A DNA stretch of 64,000 bases from Pararhizobium arenae (GTDB lineage: Bacteria > Pseudomonadota > Alphaproteobacteria > Rhizobiales > Rhizobiaceae), in contig NZ_MOOY01000001.1 in NCBI RefSeq assembly GCF_001931685.1, forward strand, positions 496,001-560,000, written 5' to 3'. The notes beneath the pieces are model-generated. The model saw only the letters and a program-made list of their open reading frames with translations. It was not told the origin of the DNA and made no database searches. Position 1 is the stretch's first letter. Each line of letters begins with the position of its first letter. Shown here piece after piece: positions 26,628 through 36,098 of the stretch. Both the position numbers and the translations under genes were made by a program.

Positions 26628-28079
26628 TCATTCGATATTCAGTGATCGCAAAGCGTCGAGTGCCCGGTCGCGCGCATAAGAATGATCAATGACGGGCTTA
26701 GGGTAACCATCGCCCAGCCTGACGCCGGCCTTTTCCAGCACAGACGGAGGGGCGTCGAAAGGCCGGTGGATGTACTTGTCGGGGAGGGCGGCAATTTCAG
26801 GCACGTAGCGGCGTACGTAGTCGCCCTTTGGATCGAACTTTTCACCCTGCAGGATGGGGTTGAAGATGCGGAAGAAAGGCGAAGCGTCGGCACCGCTTCC
26901 GGCGACCCACTGCCAGCTTGCCGCGTTCGACGCGGGGTCCGCGTCAACAAGGGTATCGCGAAACCACGCTTCGCCTTTGCGCCAGTCGACCAGCAGATCT
27001 TTTATGAGAAAAGAAGCCGCGATCATGCGCACGCGATTGTGCATCGTTCCGAATATCCAGAGCTGACGCATGCCCGCATCGACAATGGGATAGCCGGTCA
27101 GACCCCTTGTCCACACGGCAAAGCCATCATCGTCGTCACGCCATGGAAAACTATCGTATTTCCGGTTGATGTTGACGGAGGCCATTTCCGGATTGTGAAA
27201 CAGAAGATGATAGGAAAAATCGCGCCAGGCGAGTTCCTTGCGGAACGTGATCACGTCGTCCGCCGGAACGCCGCGCAACCCTTTTGTCGCATGCCAAATC
27301 CGTGCGGGCGTGATTTCGCCAAGCGCGAGATGGGGTGACAGCATCGACGTACCGTCTTCTGCGGGCTTGTCGCGGGCGTCCTTGTATCCTGCCAGACGCC
27401 CGGAGACGAAATCTTCCAGCTTTTCATGGGCAGCAGCTTCGCCGGGCGACCATATGTCCGCAAACCGTGCGGCCCAATCGGGACGTTTCGGCAGGAGACC
27501 CCAATCCCCCAACTCTTCGCTTTTCAGCTTTTTGCTGAGCGCGGGAATATGATCCGGGGCATCGAGGGGCGGGCGCGGTTCTCCCGAGGCTTCCAAAGCC
27601 CTCCAGAAGGGCGTGTAGACCTTGTAAGGCGTGCCGCCGCCGGTTTTGAGGCGCGATGGCTCGTGCAGCAATTGGCCGGCGAAGCTCTGAACCTCCACTC
27701 CCTTTTCAACGAGGGTTGCCTTCAGCAGCTTATCCGTTTCGATTCCACTGGGATCATATCGGCGGTTCCAATAGACCGCCTGGGCTCCGCATTCCGCGAT
27801 GATTGCCTCAAGAACCGACGACGCAGGCCCGGACCTGAGGATAAGCTTGTTTCCCAGGCGGGAGATGTCCTTGGACAACCGGTCAAGAGAATGATGCAGC
27901 CACCATGCCTGGGCCGCACCCAGGGGACCGTTTCCGGAGCTTTCCGGTTCCCTTATGTATAGAGGAATAATCGGTCGGCCGGAGGCGATCGCTGCCGAAA
28001 GCGCGTGATTGTCTGATAGCCGAAGGTCTTTCCTGAACCACAGAATCTGGGGGGAAGAGTTGGTTTCGTCTTTTGTCAT
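26628..28079 (-). CDS. phr: Deoxyribodipyrimidine photolyase
   Basis: 483-residue DNA repair enzyme that uses blue light, FADH- and an antenna cofactor to split cyclobutane pyrimidine dimers. The antenna (photolyase) domain begins with ILWFRKDLRLSDNHAL at residue 11; the FAD domain includes TRGLTGYPIVDAGMRQLW and the tryptophan-rich NAASWQWVAGSG that carries electron-transfer tryptophans and the asparagine near FAD N5. ATG 28079 has AGGGGCT seven bases upstream; the 37 codons upstream in frame are not family-like. Confidence 0.93.
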   Translation of the reverse strand: MTKDETNSSPQILWFRKDLRLSDNHALSAAIASGRPIIPLYIREPESSGNGPLGAAQAWWLHHSLDRLSKDISRLGNKLILRSGPASSVLEAIIAECGAQAVYWNRRYDPSGIETDKLLKATLVEKGVEVQSFAGQLLHEPSRLKTGGGTPYKVYTPFWRALEASGEPRPPLDAPDHIPALSKKLKSEELGDWGLLPKRPDWAARFADIWSPGEAAAHEKLEDFVSGRLAGYKDARDKPAEDGTSMLSPHLALGEITPARIWHATKGLRGVPADDVITFRKELAWRDFSYHLLFHNPEMASVNINRKYDSFPWRDDDDGFAVWTRGLTGYPIVDAGMRQLWIFGTMHNRVRMIAASFLIKDLLVDWRKGEAWFRDTLVDADPASNAASWQWVAGSGADASPFFRIFNPILQGEKFDPKGDYVRRYVPEIAALPDKYIHRPFDAPPSVLEKAGVRLGDGYPKPVIDHSYARDRALDALRSLNIE

Positions 28080-28165
28080 CGGCAGCCCCTGAATGGACAC
28101 CGGCATATATCGCAAAATCTGCTGCCTGACAGGGGGGCGGATGCCAAGGGCGCGAATCAACAGAC

Positions 28166-28203
28166 AAAAAGAAAAAGCCCACATCTGCATCGCAAATGTG
28201 GGC
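28166..28203 (-). terminator. Rho-independent terminator of tRNA-Asn
   Basis: Read on the minus strand, GCCCACAT pairs with ATGTGGGC across an 11-base loop, and TTTTTCTTTTT follows. It starts ten bases after the tRNA 3' end. Confidence 0.85.
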
Positions 28204-28212
28204 CCTTGAAAC

Positions 28213-28287
28213 TGGCTCCCCGGGCCGGATTCGAACCGGCGACCTGTCGATTAACAGTCGAATGCTCTACCGCTGAGCTACCAGGGA
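28213..28287 (-). tRNA. tRNA-Asn (anticodon GTT)
   Basis: 75-nt tRNA. The acceptor arms TCCCTGG and CCGGGGA pair with one T-G wobble; the D-arm GCTC/GAGC, anticodon arm with loop CTGTTAA (anticodon GTT, Asn) and T-arm with GGTTCGAATCC are all present. CCA is encoded. Confidence 0.97.
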
Positions 28288-28483
28288 TCATCTGCGCGGC
28301 GGTGCGCTGCAGAAGTGAGGCTGCTAATACAAATGCTTTTTCGATTTGCCAAGCGCTTTTTCCAAAAAACGCGCACAATCTTGTCGGACTGTGGATGAGA
28401 CCCCATGTGGGGTAGGCAGCGAACGCCTGTGCAGCAAGGCTCCGCGTTGCTTCTGTGGACAATCCATGTGCGAAGGAAAATTT

Positions 28484-28759
28484 ATGGCAGAGCAGAAAAA
28501 CAAGACATTCGGCATTGATGCAGCAACGCATCAGCTTGTTTTGGGGCGATTCCGCCTGCCGCTTCCGCAGTCACGCATCTTCCGCATTGCTATTGGTGTG
28601 TTCCTCATTCTTCTGGGCTGTCTCGGATTTTTGCCGATTTTGGGATTCTGGATGATTCCCTTGGGTCTGCTGGTGCTCTCGCACGATCTGCCCTTCGTCC
28701 GGCGCCTGCGACGCAGATTGACGGTCTGGTGGGCGCGCCGCTCTCAGTCCAGCACCTGA
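28484..28759 (+). CDS. Small conserved membrane protein
   Basis: 91-residue protein of unknown function. One long hydrophobic hairpin (IFRIAIGVFLILLGCLGFLP then ILGFWMIPLGLLVLSHDLP, residues 30-70) predicts two transmembrane helices followed by a strongly basic tail (RRLRRRLTVWWARR). GAAGGA is eight bases before ATG 28484; a longer in-frame extension from 28346 crosses the tRNA-proximal region and is rejected. Similar two-helix proteins with an ILGFWMIPLGL motif occur widely in alphaproteobacteria. Confidence 0.75.
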   Translation: MAEQKNKTFGIDAATHQLVLGRFRLPLPQSRIFRIAIGVFLILLGCLGFLPILGFWMIPLGLLVLSHDLPFVRRLRRRLTVWWARRSQSST

Positions 28760-28884
28760 CCGTCAGGCGTGTTGGAAAACTCACGCGGTTTGCGAGCATC
28801 CCTTGGAACACGCAGCAATCGCAAACGTTTGAACTAGATACGTGAGAAATCCATGATATGCTTGATCCAAGGGAGGACTAAATC

Positions 28885-29022
28885 ATGGAAAATTTTCTGG
28901 CATTGCTTGCTGTTGCCGTCGGAACCGGGGTGGTTGGAATAGGCTTAGCCTACGCCATGCGCTGGCAAAGGGAACACCATCGACCTGCTTCTCCTCGTCA
29001 TGACATCGACAAGGCTTTTTGA
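28885..29022 (+). CDS. 45-residue single-pass membrane micro-protein
   Basis: Short ORF: a hydrophobic helix (residues 4-25, rich in Leu/Ala/Val/Gly) followed by a basic, histidine-containing tail ending HDIDKAF. A textbook ribosome site, GGGAGG, lies eight bases before the ATG, which is the main support. The gene sits between the small membrane protein gene and tRNA-Ser. Function unknown; existence is inferred from the ribosome site and composition. Confidence 0.55.
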   Translation: MENFLALLAVAVGTGVVGIGLAYAMRWQREHHRPASPRHDIDKAF

Positions 29023-29049
29023 TCGGTCGTACTCATCGCTAGGAAATAT

Positions 29050-29139
29050 TGGCGGAAGAGGTGGGATTCGAACCCACGGTACGGTTTCCCGCACGCCGGT
29101 TTTCAAGACCGGTTCCTTAAACCACTCGGACACTCTTCC
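29050..29139 (-). tRNA. tRNA-Ser (anticodon TGA)
   Basis: 90-nt class II tRNA. Acceptor arms GGAAGAG and CTCTTCC pair fully; the anticodon loop CTTGAAA gives anticodon TGA (Ser, UCA codons). The long variable arm (GTGCGGGAAACCGTAC) and T-arm GGGTTCGAATCCC are clear, and CCA is encoded. Confidence 0.97.
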
Positions 29140-29471
29140 GGGCGACGTTGCTAGCAAAGCGATATGCTGCGATCCGTCGTGGATCGCTTTATAGCTTGCT
29201 TGACTACGACGTCAACAGGTGCTTTTCAAATACGGAATACACCCCGCCGTACACTGCCGACCAGCTTTCGAGCACGTTATGCTTGATGGCGTTAAGTATT
29301 TGTAAACCATAACTTTCAATTCCCTTTCCGTCGGGCATTAACCATTCGCAATTTGGCCATGTTGTTGTCATGATTAATTGACCGTTACGTTTAGTGACGC
29401 CGGTTGATTTCGTTGAGGACAGCAACGGAACAGTACCGAGTACGGCCATTACGAGTGACGATGTGGGACAG
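29140..29471. other. Intergenic region with no recognised gene
   Basis: About 330 bases between tRNA-Ser and rlpA. It must hold the tRNA-Ser promoter (minus strand) and the rlpA promoter. No convincing ORF, hairpin or repeat was seen; open frames here lack ribosome sites and coding-like composition. Confidence 0.5.
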
Positions 29472-30509
29472 ATGAAAACCAGCAAGAGTGCGGCAGCCTA
29501 CTTGGCGGTAGGCCTGCGTATCGCCGCGATTCCGATGATTTGTGCAGCGTTGACGGCTTGCGGCAGCACCGGAAGCGTCAAGAAAAACAAGACGCGCAGC
29601 AAGGAATATTTTGCTGAATCCGTTTACGGCGTGAAGGCGAGCCCCCGTGTCGCGAACGGCAAGAACATCCCCAAGGGCGGCGGTCGTTATCAGGTCGGAA
29701 AAGCCTATCAGGTAAAGGGCAGGTGGTACCAGCCCAAGGAAGAGCCGGGCTACAGCAAGGTGGGTATGTCCTCTTGGTACGGGTCCGCATTTCACGGGCG
29801 CCTGACGGCCAATGGCGAGGTCTATGACAAATACCACCTCTCGGCCGCCCATCCGACGTTTCCGCTCCCCAGTTACGCTCGTGTGACCAATCTCGAAAAC
29901 GGCTCTTCCGTAGTCGTGCGCGTCAACGATCGCGGTCCCTACGAATATGGCCGTATTATCGATGTCTCCTCGAAGACGGCCGATCTTCTGGATATGAAGC
30001 AGAAGGGCAGTGCGCAGGTTCGTGTGCAATACATCGGCAAGGCGCCGCTTGAAGGCAATGACATGCCCTATCTGATGGCATCTTATGTCGAGAAGGGCGA
30101 GCGCGGGCGGGGTATCTTCCCCGAGGGGCAGATCGCGACAGGCGTGATGGTGGCTTCAAACGAACCACTTGGGAAACAGGTCAACAGCCTCGGCACGTTG
30201 ACGGTCCCGCCGAAATCCAATCTTGATTCCGGTGTGCCGATCACAGCGTTCGAGGAACAGCCAACGCCGTCTCCGGCAAGTGCTGCCCTCGATTCGTCCT
30301 TTGCGATGCTGCCTGAAATTGGGCCGGTCCCGCGCGACCGCCCCGACTATATCCCGATGCCGGATGGCAATATTGCCTACGCGGCCGCCTACGTTGAAGC
30401 GCGCGTGAGCGATTCGGAAACGGCTTTCGATGCTGTCCTGGTTGACGAGAACCCTCTGACGCCGGCTTCGATTGTCGAGCATGCCAAGCGTCAGAAATTC
30501 GGCCTCTGA
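29472..30509 (+). CDS. rlpA: RlpA-like septal ring lipoprotein / lytic transglycosylase
   Basis: 345-residue outer-membrane lipoprotein. Signal peptide plus lipobox LTAC (cysteine near residue 31) is followed by a linker and the double-psi beta-barrel (RlpA) domain from about residue 95: MSSWYGSAFHGRLTANGEVYD, ARVTNLENG and VRVNDRGPY carry the conserved glutamate, histidine and aspartate used by RlpA to cleave denuded glycan strands. No SPOR domain is visible at the C-terminus. ATG 29472 has GTGGGA upstream. D,D-carboxypeptidase is the next gene, 120 bases on, so both act on the cell wall. Confidence 0.88.
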   Translation: MKTSKSAAAYLAVGLRIAAIPMICAALTACGSTGSVKKNKTRSKEYFAESVYGVKASPRVANGKNIPKGGGRYQVGKAYQVKGRWYQPKEEPGYSKVGMSSWYGSAFHGRLTANGEVYDKYHLSAAHPTFPLPSYARVTNLENGSSVVVRVNDRGPYEYGRIIDVSSKTADLLDMKQKGSAQVRVQYIGKAPLEGNDMPYLMASYVEKGERGRGIFPEGQIATGVMVASNEPLGKQVNSLGTLTVPPKSNLDSGVPITAFEEQPTPSPASAALDSSFAMLPEIGPVPRDRPDYIPMPDGNIAYAAAYVEARVSDSETAFDAVLVDENPLTPASIVEHAKRQKFGL

Positions 30510-30629
30510 GCAATTCGCAGGGGCTTCGTCCGGGAAGCCTCTGTGACTGCAATGCACAAGACAGGCTGCGTATTTCATGATTGAATTCAGCCGCGTGGCG
30601 GTCATCATCCGCTCAAAGTCGGGGTTTTC

Positions 30630-31781
30630 ATGCTGATACGGGCGGTTCTTCTTCTTTTTGTGGTCTTCGGCGGTTACGGCACGGCAAAGGCGGCCGCTCC
30701 CGTCTTCGAGACGAAGGCCAAGCAGGCCTACCTGATCGATGCTGAAACCGGCACGGTTCTCTTCGCGAAGAGCGAAAATCAACAGGTTCCGCCCGCATCG
30801 CTGGTGAAGCTCATGACGATGGAGATCGTATTCGGCGCCCTGCAAAAGGGTGAGATCAGCGTCGATACGGCATTTCCGGTTTCGGAGTTCGCCTGGCGTA
30901 CCGGCGGTGCGCCCTCCGGCACATCGACCATGTTTGCCGCCATCAAGTCCAGCGTTCCCGTTGGAGATCTCATTCGCGGTGTGACGGTTCAGTTCGCCAA
31001 TGATGCCTGCATCATCCTCGCCGAAGGCATTGCGGGGAGCGAGGCGGCCTTTGCAGAGCGCATGACGAAGCGGGCAGGGGAACTCGGGCTGACGTCCTCC
31101 AGCTTCCACAATGCCACCGGCCTTCCCGATCCTGACAACAAGGTGACGATGCGCGATCTCGTGACCCTCGCCCGTCACATCCAGACCACCTATCCTGAAT
31201 TTTATCCGCTTTATTCGCAGGCCGATTTCGAGTGGAACAAGATCAGGCAGCGCAATCGCAATCCGTTGATTTCCGGCAACATCGGGGTCGATGGTTTCGT
31301 GACGGGCTTTGCCGAGGGCTACGGCTATTCGATGGTTGCCTCCATGCAGCGATCAGGCAAACGCGTCTTCCTGGCGATCGGTGGCCTGGAAACGGACAAG
31401 GAGCGACTTGAGGAAACCAGGAAAATTCTCGAATGGGCGATGTCTGCCTTCGAAAAGCGGCGGCTGTTCGAGGCCGGCGAACCTGTCGGGGAAGCATCCG
31501 TCTATGGTGGTGCCAGCGGCCATGTGGCGTTGGTCACGGCGGAGTCGGTGGATGTGCTTGTCCCCGTCAACAATCCGGATAGGCTCATCGCGCGCGTTGT
31601 CTACCGCTGGCCGCTGGCAATGCCGATCGAGCCCGGGCAGGCGGCAGGAACATTGAAAATCTGGAGCGGTGATCGGCTGTTGCGCGAGATCCCGGTGAAG
31701 ACGGCGACCGGTGTTGAAATTGGCTCGCTGTCGAGCAGGGCGCTGGATGCCCTGCAGGAGATGCTTTTCTTCTGGCTTTGA
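30630..31781 (+). CDS. D-alanyl-D-alanine carboxypeptidase homologue with altered active-site motifs
   Basis: 383-residue exported protein of the peptidase S11 (PBP5/DacA) family, with signal peptide MLIRAVLLLFVVFGGYGTAKA and a C-terminal beta domain. The SxxK motif is intact (S57-L-V-K60). However, the SxN motif reads F122-A-N, and the KTG motif reads V224-T-G, so two of three conserved catalytic elements have lost their key residue. Overall length and layout are normal. It may be a non-catalytic penicillin-binding protein or one with changed specificity. A C-terminal hydrophobic anchor (LQEMLFFWL) is possible. The frame is uninterrupted, so it is not an obvious pseudogene. Confidence 0.85.
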   Translation: MLIRAVLLLFVVFGGYGTAKAAAPVFETKAKQAYLIDAETGTVLFAKSENQQVPPASLVKLMTMEIVFGALQKGEISVDTAFPVSEFAWRTGGAPSGTSTMFAAIKSSVPVGDLIRGVTVQFANDACIILAEGIAGSEAAFAERMTKRAGELGLTSSSFHNATGLPDPDNKVTMRDLVTLARHIQTTYPEFYPLYSQADFEWNKIRQRNRNPLISGNIGVDGFVTGFAEGYGYSMVASMQRSGKRVFLAIGGLETDKERLEETRKILEWAMSAFEKRRLFEAGEPVGEASVYGGASGHVALVTAESVDVLVPVNNPDRLIARVVYRWPLAMPIEPGQAAGTLKIWSGDRLLREIPVKTATGVEIGSLSSRALDALQEMLFFWL

Positions 31782-31942
31782 GACCATGCGCCCGATCAAA
31801 GTGCGGTGCAGTCGGAGTTTCTCGTCCGTCTGTGGTTTAACAGCCGGAGACAATCGTCTAAACAGATCGCACAGACCAACCCGTTTGGTTGGAAAGCCAT
31901 GTGTTTGCGCATGGGGCAATTTTTCGGATTTGGAAAAGCAGA

Positions 31943-32641
31943 GTGTCGGTCGGAAGCGGTTTGTTCGTGACATTTGAAGGCGGCGAGGGGGCCGGCAAGT
32001 CGACACAGATCAGGCTGCTTGCCGCGGCGCTGCGCGAGCGCGGTTTTGACGTTCTGACCACACGCGAGCCCGGCGGTTCGCCCGGCGCAGAAGCTGTGCG
32101 GCACGTTCTGTTGTCCGGGGCTGCCGAAGAACATGGCACGCGCATGGAAGCGGTGTTGTTCGCTGCCGCGCGCAGCGATCACGTCGAAGCCGTTATTCGC
32201 CCCGCTCTTCAGCGCGGAGCGGTGGTCCTGTGCGACCGGTTTATGGATTCGTCGCGGGTCTATCAAGGCGTTACAGGCAATCTCGAACCGCCGTTTATTG
32301 AGGCTCTGCAGCGGGTTGCCGTCAATGGCGTCTATCCCGACTGCACCATCATTTTCGATCTTTCTCCGGCAGTAGGCCTGGAACGGGTTCGGCGGCGCAG
32401 CGTCGGTGCCACGGATAAACCCGCTGGCGTCACCGACTTCGATCGCTATGAGAAGGAAGAACTCGACACGCAGGAAAAGCGGCGCCAGGCCTTTCTGGAT
32501 ATCGCCGCCCAGGAGCCGGAGCGTTGCTGTGTCGTGCATGCCGATTCCACCGAGGCGGACATCGCGGCGGAGGTGCTGCGGCTTGTTTCGGATCGGCTTG
32601 GTGCGCGTTCCGCGACCTCGGCGATGTCGGAGAGCCAGTGA
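31943..32641 (+). CDS. tmk: Thymidylate kinase
   Basis: 232-residue enzyme phosphorylating dTMP to dTDP. P-loop [11 protein letters not shown] is at residues 9-19, the DR motif [15 protein letters not shown] and the TREPGGSP region follow, as in bacterial Tmk. The GTG at 31943 gives the [14 protein letters not shown] start usual in rhizobia; an in-frame ATG at 31889 would add an unrelated extension. holB starts on the last base of its stop. Confidence 0.93.
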   Translation: MSVGSGLFVTFEGGEGAGKSTQIRLLAAALRERGFDVLTTREPGGSPGAEAVRHVLLSGAAEEHGTRMEAVLFAAARSDHVEAVIRPALQRGAVVLCDRFMDSSRVYQGVTGNLEPPFIEALQRVAVNGVYPDCTIIFDLSPAVGLERVRRRSVGATDKPAGVTDFDRYEKEELDTQEKRRQAFLDIAAQEPERCCVVHADSTEADIAAEVLRLVSDRLGARSATSAMSESQ

Positions 32642-33657
32642 TGAGCACGGAACGTCCTGGCATTCTCGATGGCGCCATTGCACCTTCGGAAAACAGCAGA
32701 CTGTTCGGCCACGCGGAGGCCGAGCATTTTCTGGCGCAGAGCTATCGCTCCGGCAAAGGCCATCACGCCATTCTGATCGAGGGCCCGGAAGGCATCGGCA
32801 AGGCAACGCTGGCCTTCCGCTTCGCCAATCACATTCTTTCGAACCCGGAGCCTTCGCTGGCGCCGGCAGAGCTCGCCGATCCTGATCCCACCAGCATTGT
32901 CAGCCGGCAGATTGCGTCCGGCGCGTCGCACAACCTGCTGCACCTGAGCCGACCGGTCGATGAAAAAACTGGACGCATGAAAGGCGCCATAACGGTCGAT
33001 GAAGTGCGCAGGGCCGGGAAGTTCTTTTCACAGACCTCGGGCACCGGCAACTGGCGTATCGTCATCATCGATCCCGCCGACGACCTCAACCGCAATGCCG
33101 CCAATGCGATCCTCAAGATCCTTGAAGAGCCTCCGAAGCGCTCGCTCTTCCTCGTGCTGACCCATGCGCCCGGAAAGCTGTTGCCGACCATCCGCTCCCG
33201 CTGCCTGCCGCTGAAGCTCAAGCCGCTTCCAGATGATGCGTTGCAACAAGCCTTACAGAGCCTCGGGCTTGACGCTGATCCGGCTGTAATCTCTGCGGCG
33301 GACGGCAGTGTGTCCGAAGCATTGAAGCTCATCAACTATGGCGGGCTCGATATCAAGGCAGCCTTCGAGACCATAGTGATTGGCGAAGGACGGCGCAGCG
33401 ATATGCACAAGCTTGCTGATGTGCTTTCCGGCAAGGACAGCGAAACGATCTATGACTTCTTCGTCGAGATCGCCGGCAATCATGTGGTCGGCGCAGCGCG
33501 TCAGGCCGCCATTTCGGGCGATATCCTTCGTGCGGAGCGACTGGCGCGGCTGTCGTCCACCCTTTCCGATAAGCTGACGACCGCCGAGGCCTACAACCTT
33601 GATCGCAAGCAGACGATCCTCTCCGTCCTCGACGAGCTCAAGGCTGCCGGCGCCTGA
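32641..33657 (+). CDS. holB: DNA polymerase III subunit delta'
   Basis: 338-residue clamp-loader subunit. It has an AAA+ fold with GPEGIGKATLAFRFA (a modified P-loop, near residue 44), IVIIDPADDLNRNAANAILK and the sensor-like LLPTIRSRCLPLKL. These match HolB, which lacks ATPase activity but positions the clamp loader. ATG 32641 overlaps the tmk stop by one base (TGATG). tmk-holB-metG-tatD is a conserved bacterial gene order. Confidence 0.93.
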   Translation: MSTERPGILDGAIAPSENSRLFGHAEAEHFLAQSYRSGKGHHAILIEGPEGIGKATLAFRFANHILSNPEPSLAPAELADPDPTSIVSRQIASGASHNLLHLSRPVDEKTGRMKGAITVDEVRRAGKFFSQTSGTGNWRIVIIDPADDLNRNAANAILKILEEPPKRSLFLVLTHAPGKLLPTIRSRCLPLKLKPLPDDALQQALQSLGLDADPAVISAADGSVSEALKLINYGGLDIKAAFETIVIGEGRRSDMHKLADVLSGKDSETIYDFFVEIAGNHVVGAARQAAISGDILRAERLARLSSTLSDKLTTAEAYNLDRKQTILSVLDELKAAGA

Positions 33658-33760
33658 TGGCATTTGCTCTGCAATGCAACAAACTTGCTGTTTCCCTGGC
33701 GGGCTGCTTACGATAAGAGCAGTCAACAAAATTTAGCGAGAACCCAAGGCTGAAGCCGAC

Positions 33761-35311
33761 ATGACAGACACGTCCCCGTTTTACATCACCACCGCGATTT
33801 CCTACCCGAACGGCAAGCCGCATATCGGCCACGCCTACGAACTGATCGCGACAGATGCAATGGCGCGTTACCAGCGCCTGGACGGCCGCGACGTTTTTTT
33901 CCTGACGGGCACGGACGAACACGGCCAGAAGATGCAGCAGACCGCTCGCAAGGAAGGTATCTCGCCGCAGGAGCTGGCCGATCGCAACTCAGCCGAATTC
34001 CAGGCCATGGGCAAGCTCCTGAATTCGTCCAATGACGACTTCATCCGCACCACGGAGCCGCGTCACCACGAGGCCGTCAAGGTGATCTGGAACCGCATGG
34101 CGGACGCCGGCGATCTCTACAAGGACAGTTACTCCGGCTGGTACTCGGTGCGCGACGAAGCTTATTATCAGGAAGGCGAAACGGAGCTGCGCGCCGATGG
34201 CGTTCGCTACGGCCCGCAAGGCACGCCGGTTGAGTGGGTGGAAGAGGAAAGCTATTTCTTCAAACTCTCCGCTTATCAGGACAGGCTCCTGAAGCACTAT
34301 GAGGAAAACCCGGATTTCATTGGCCCGGCAGAGCGCCGCAACGAGGTGATTTCCTTCGTGAAATCCGGCCTCCGGGATCTTTCCATGTCGCGCACGACGT
34401 TCGACTGGGGTATCCCCGTCCCGAACGATCCCGGCCATGTCATGTATGTCTGGGTCGATGCGCTGACCAACTACATCACCGCGACGGGTTATCTGACCGA
34501 TCCCGAAGGTCCGCGTGCAAAATACTGGCCGGCAAACACGCACATGATCGGCAAGGACATCATCCGCTTCCACGCCGTCTATTGGCCGGCGTTCCTGATG
34601 TCGGCGGGCCTGCCGCTGCCCAAACGGGTCTATGCGCATGGCTTCCTGCTCAACAAGGGCGAGAAGATGTCGAAGTCGCTTGGCAACGTCGTCGATCCCG
34701 CCAATCTGGTCGAGCATTTCGGGCTTGATCCGATCCGCTATTTCTTCCTGCGCGAAGTCTCCTTCGGTCAGGACGGCAGCTACAGCGAGGAGGGGATCGC
34801 GACCCGTATCAACTCCGACCTCGCCAACGGCATCGGAAACCTTGCCAGTCGTTCGCTGTCGATGATCGTCAAGAATTGTGACGGCCAGATTCCGGTTTGC
34901 GGCGAGCTGACGGACGAGGACAAGGCGATGCTTGCCTCCGCCGATGCGCTGCTCGCTTCGACCCGCGCCGACATGAACGCGCTTGCCATTCACCGCGCCG
35001 TCACCGCGATAATTGCCGTCGTCTCGGAGGCGGATCGCTATTTCGCCGGCCAGGAGCCCTGGGCGCTGAAAAAGACCGATCCGGCCCGCATGGGCACAGT
35101 GCTCTATGTGACCGCCGATGTCGTGCGTCAGGTTGCGATCCTGTTACAGCCCTTCGTGCCGGACTCGGCAGCGAAACTGCTCGATCTCGTCGCGGTACCG
35201 GCAGATCAGCGCAGTTTCGCTTTCCTCGGCGAAACGGGCCGACTGGTTGCGGGCACGCCGCTCGAAGCTCCGAAGCCGGTCTTCCCGCGTTACGTGGCAC
35301 CGGAAGCGTAA
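33761..35311 (+). CDS. metG: Methionyl-tRNA synthetase
   Basis: 516-residue class I synthetase charging tRNAMet. HIGH motif is PHIGHAYE (near residue 22), and the KMSKS signature is [10 protein letters not shown]. It lacks the zinc knuckle cysteines of the E. coli form near residue 140 and has no C-terminal tRNA-binding (Arc1p-like) appendage, matching the short form of this enzyme. ATG 33761. Confidence 0.95.
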   Translation: MTDTSPFYITTAISYPNGKPHIGHAYELIATDAMARYQRLDGRDVFFLTGTDEHGQKMQQTARKEGISPQELADRNSAEFQAMGKLLNSSNDDFIRTTEPRHHEAVKVIWNRMADAGDLYKDSYSGWYSVRDEAYYQEGETELRADGVRYGPQGTPVEWVEEESYFFKLSAYQDRLLKHYEENPDFIGPAERRNEVISFVKSGLRDLSMSRTTFDWGIPVPNDPGHVMYVWVDALTNYITATGYLTDPEGPRAKYWPANTHMIGKDIIRFHAVYWPAFLMSAGLPLPKRVYAHGFLLNKGEKMSKSLGNVVDPANLVEHFGLDPIRYFFLREVSFGQDGSYSEEGIATRINSDLANGIGNLASRSLSMIVKNCDGQIPVCGELTDEDKAMLASADALLASTRADMNALAIHRAVTAIIAVVSEADRYFAGQEPWALKKTDPARMGTVLYVTADVVRQVAILLQPFVPDSAAKLLDLVAVPADQRSFAFLGETGRLVAGTPLEAPKPVFPRYVAPEA

Positions 35312-35312
35312 G

Positions 35313-36095
35313 ATGCTGATCGACACCCACTGCCATCTGGATTTTCCGGATTTCGAACCGGAGCGCGATGCCGTGGTGGAACGTGCCATGGCGGCTGGCG
35401 TCAAACAGATGATCACGATCTCGACGCGTGTGAAGAAGTTCGACACGATCCTTGGCATCGCCGAAGGATATGACAATGTCTTCTGCTCGGTTGGAACCCA
35501 TCCACACAACGCGGATGAGGAATTGGATGTCGAAACCGCCGATCTGGTGCGGCTTTCCGCCCACCCGAAGGTCGTTGCGATCGGTGAGGCCGGTCTCGAT
35601 TATTTCTACGACAATGCACCACGCGATGCGCAGGCCATCGGCCTTCGCCGGCATATCGCAGCTGCACGGGAAACCGGGCTGCCGCTGGTCATCCACAGCC
35701 GTTCGGCCGACGAGGACATGGCTGCGATCCTGACGGAAGAAACAGGGAAGGGGGCCTTTCCTTTTCTTTTGCACTGCTTCTCTTCGGGTCCGGACCTAGC
35801 GCGGGTCGGTGTCGAACTTGGCGGTTATATCTCGTTTTCCGGCATCCTGACCTTCCCGAAATCGGAAGAGCTGCGTGAAATCGCCAAGACCGTTCCGCAT
35901 GATCGCATGATCGTTGAGACGGATGCGCCTTATCTGGCGCCAAAGCCATTCCGCGGCAAGCGCAACGAACCGGCCTATGTGGCTCATACGGCCCAGGTTC
36001 TTGCCGAAACCATCGGTGTCAGCGAAGCTGAAATTACTGACATCACCACCGAAAACGCTTTCCGTGTGTTCTCCAAAATGCCGCGGGTTGCGTAA
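35313..36095 (+). CDS. tatD: TatD-family metal-dependent deoxyribonuclease
   Basis: 260-residue TIM-barrel hydrolase. Metal-binding HxH is MLIDTHCHLDF (residues 1-11), the glutamate lies in AIGEAGLDYF, histidines in VIHSR and LLHCFSSGP, and the terminal aspartate in VETDAPYLAPKPFRGKRNEP. This family degrades DNA and has 3'-5' exonuclease or D-aminoacyl-like activities in different species. ATG 35313 follows GGAAG and is one base from the metG stop. Confidence 0.93.
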   Translation: MLIDTHCHLDFPDFEPERDAVVERAMAAGVKQMITISTRVKKFDTILGIAEGYDNVFCSVGTHPHNADEELDVETADLVRLSAHPKVVAIGEAGLDYFYDNAPRDAQAIGLRRHIAAARETGLPLVIHSRSADEDMAAILTEETGKGAFPFLLHCFSSGPDLARVGVELGGYISFSGILTFPKSEELREIAKTVPHDRMIVETDAPYLAPKPFRGKRNEPAYVAHTAQVLAETIGVSEAEITDITTENAFRVFSKMPRVA

Positions 36096-36098
36096 TTG

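Noticed and set aside
30518-30543. Nine-base-pair hairpin after rlpA as a terminator
   Set aside because: It has one G-T pair, an eight-base loop and no T run, so it was not listed as a feature.
32524-32640. Upstream extension of holB
   Set aside because: It overlaps tmk in another frame with no family match; ATG 32641 overlapping the tmk stop is the natural start.
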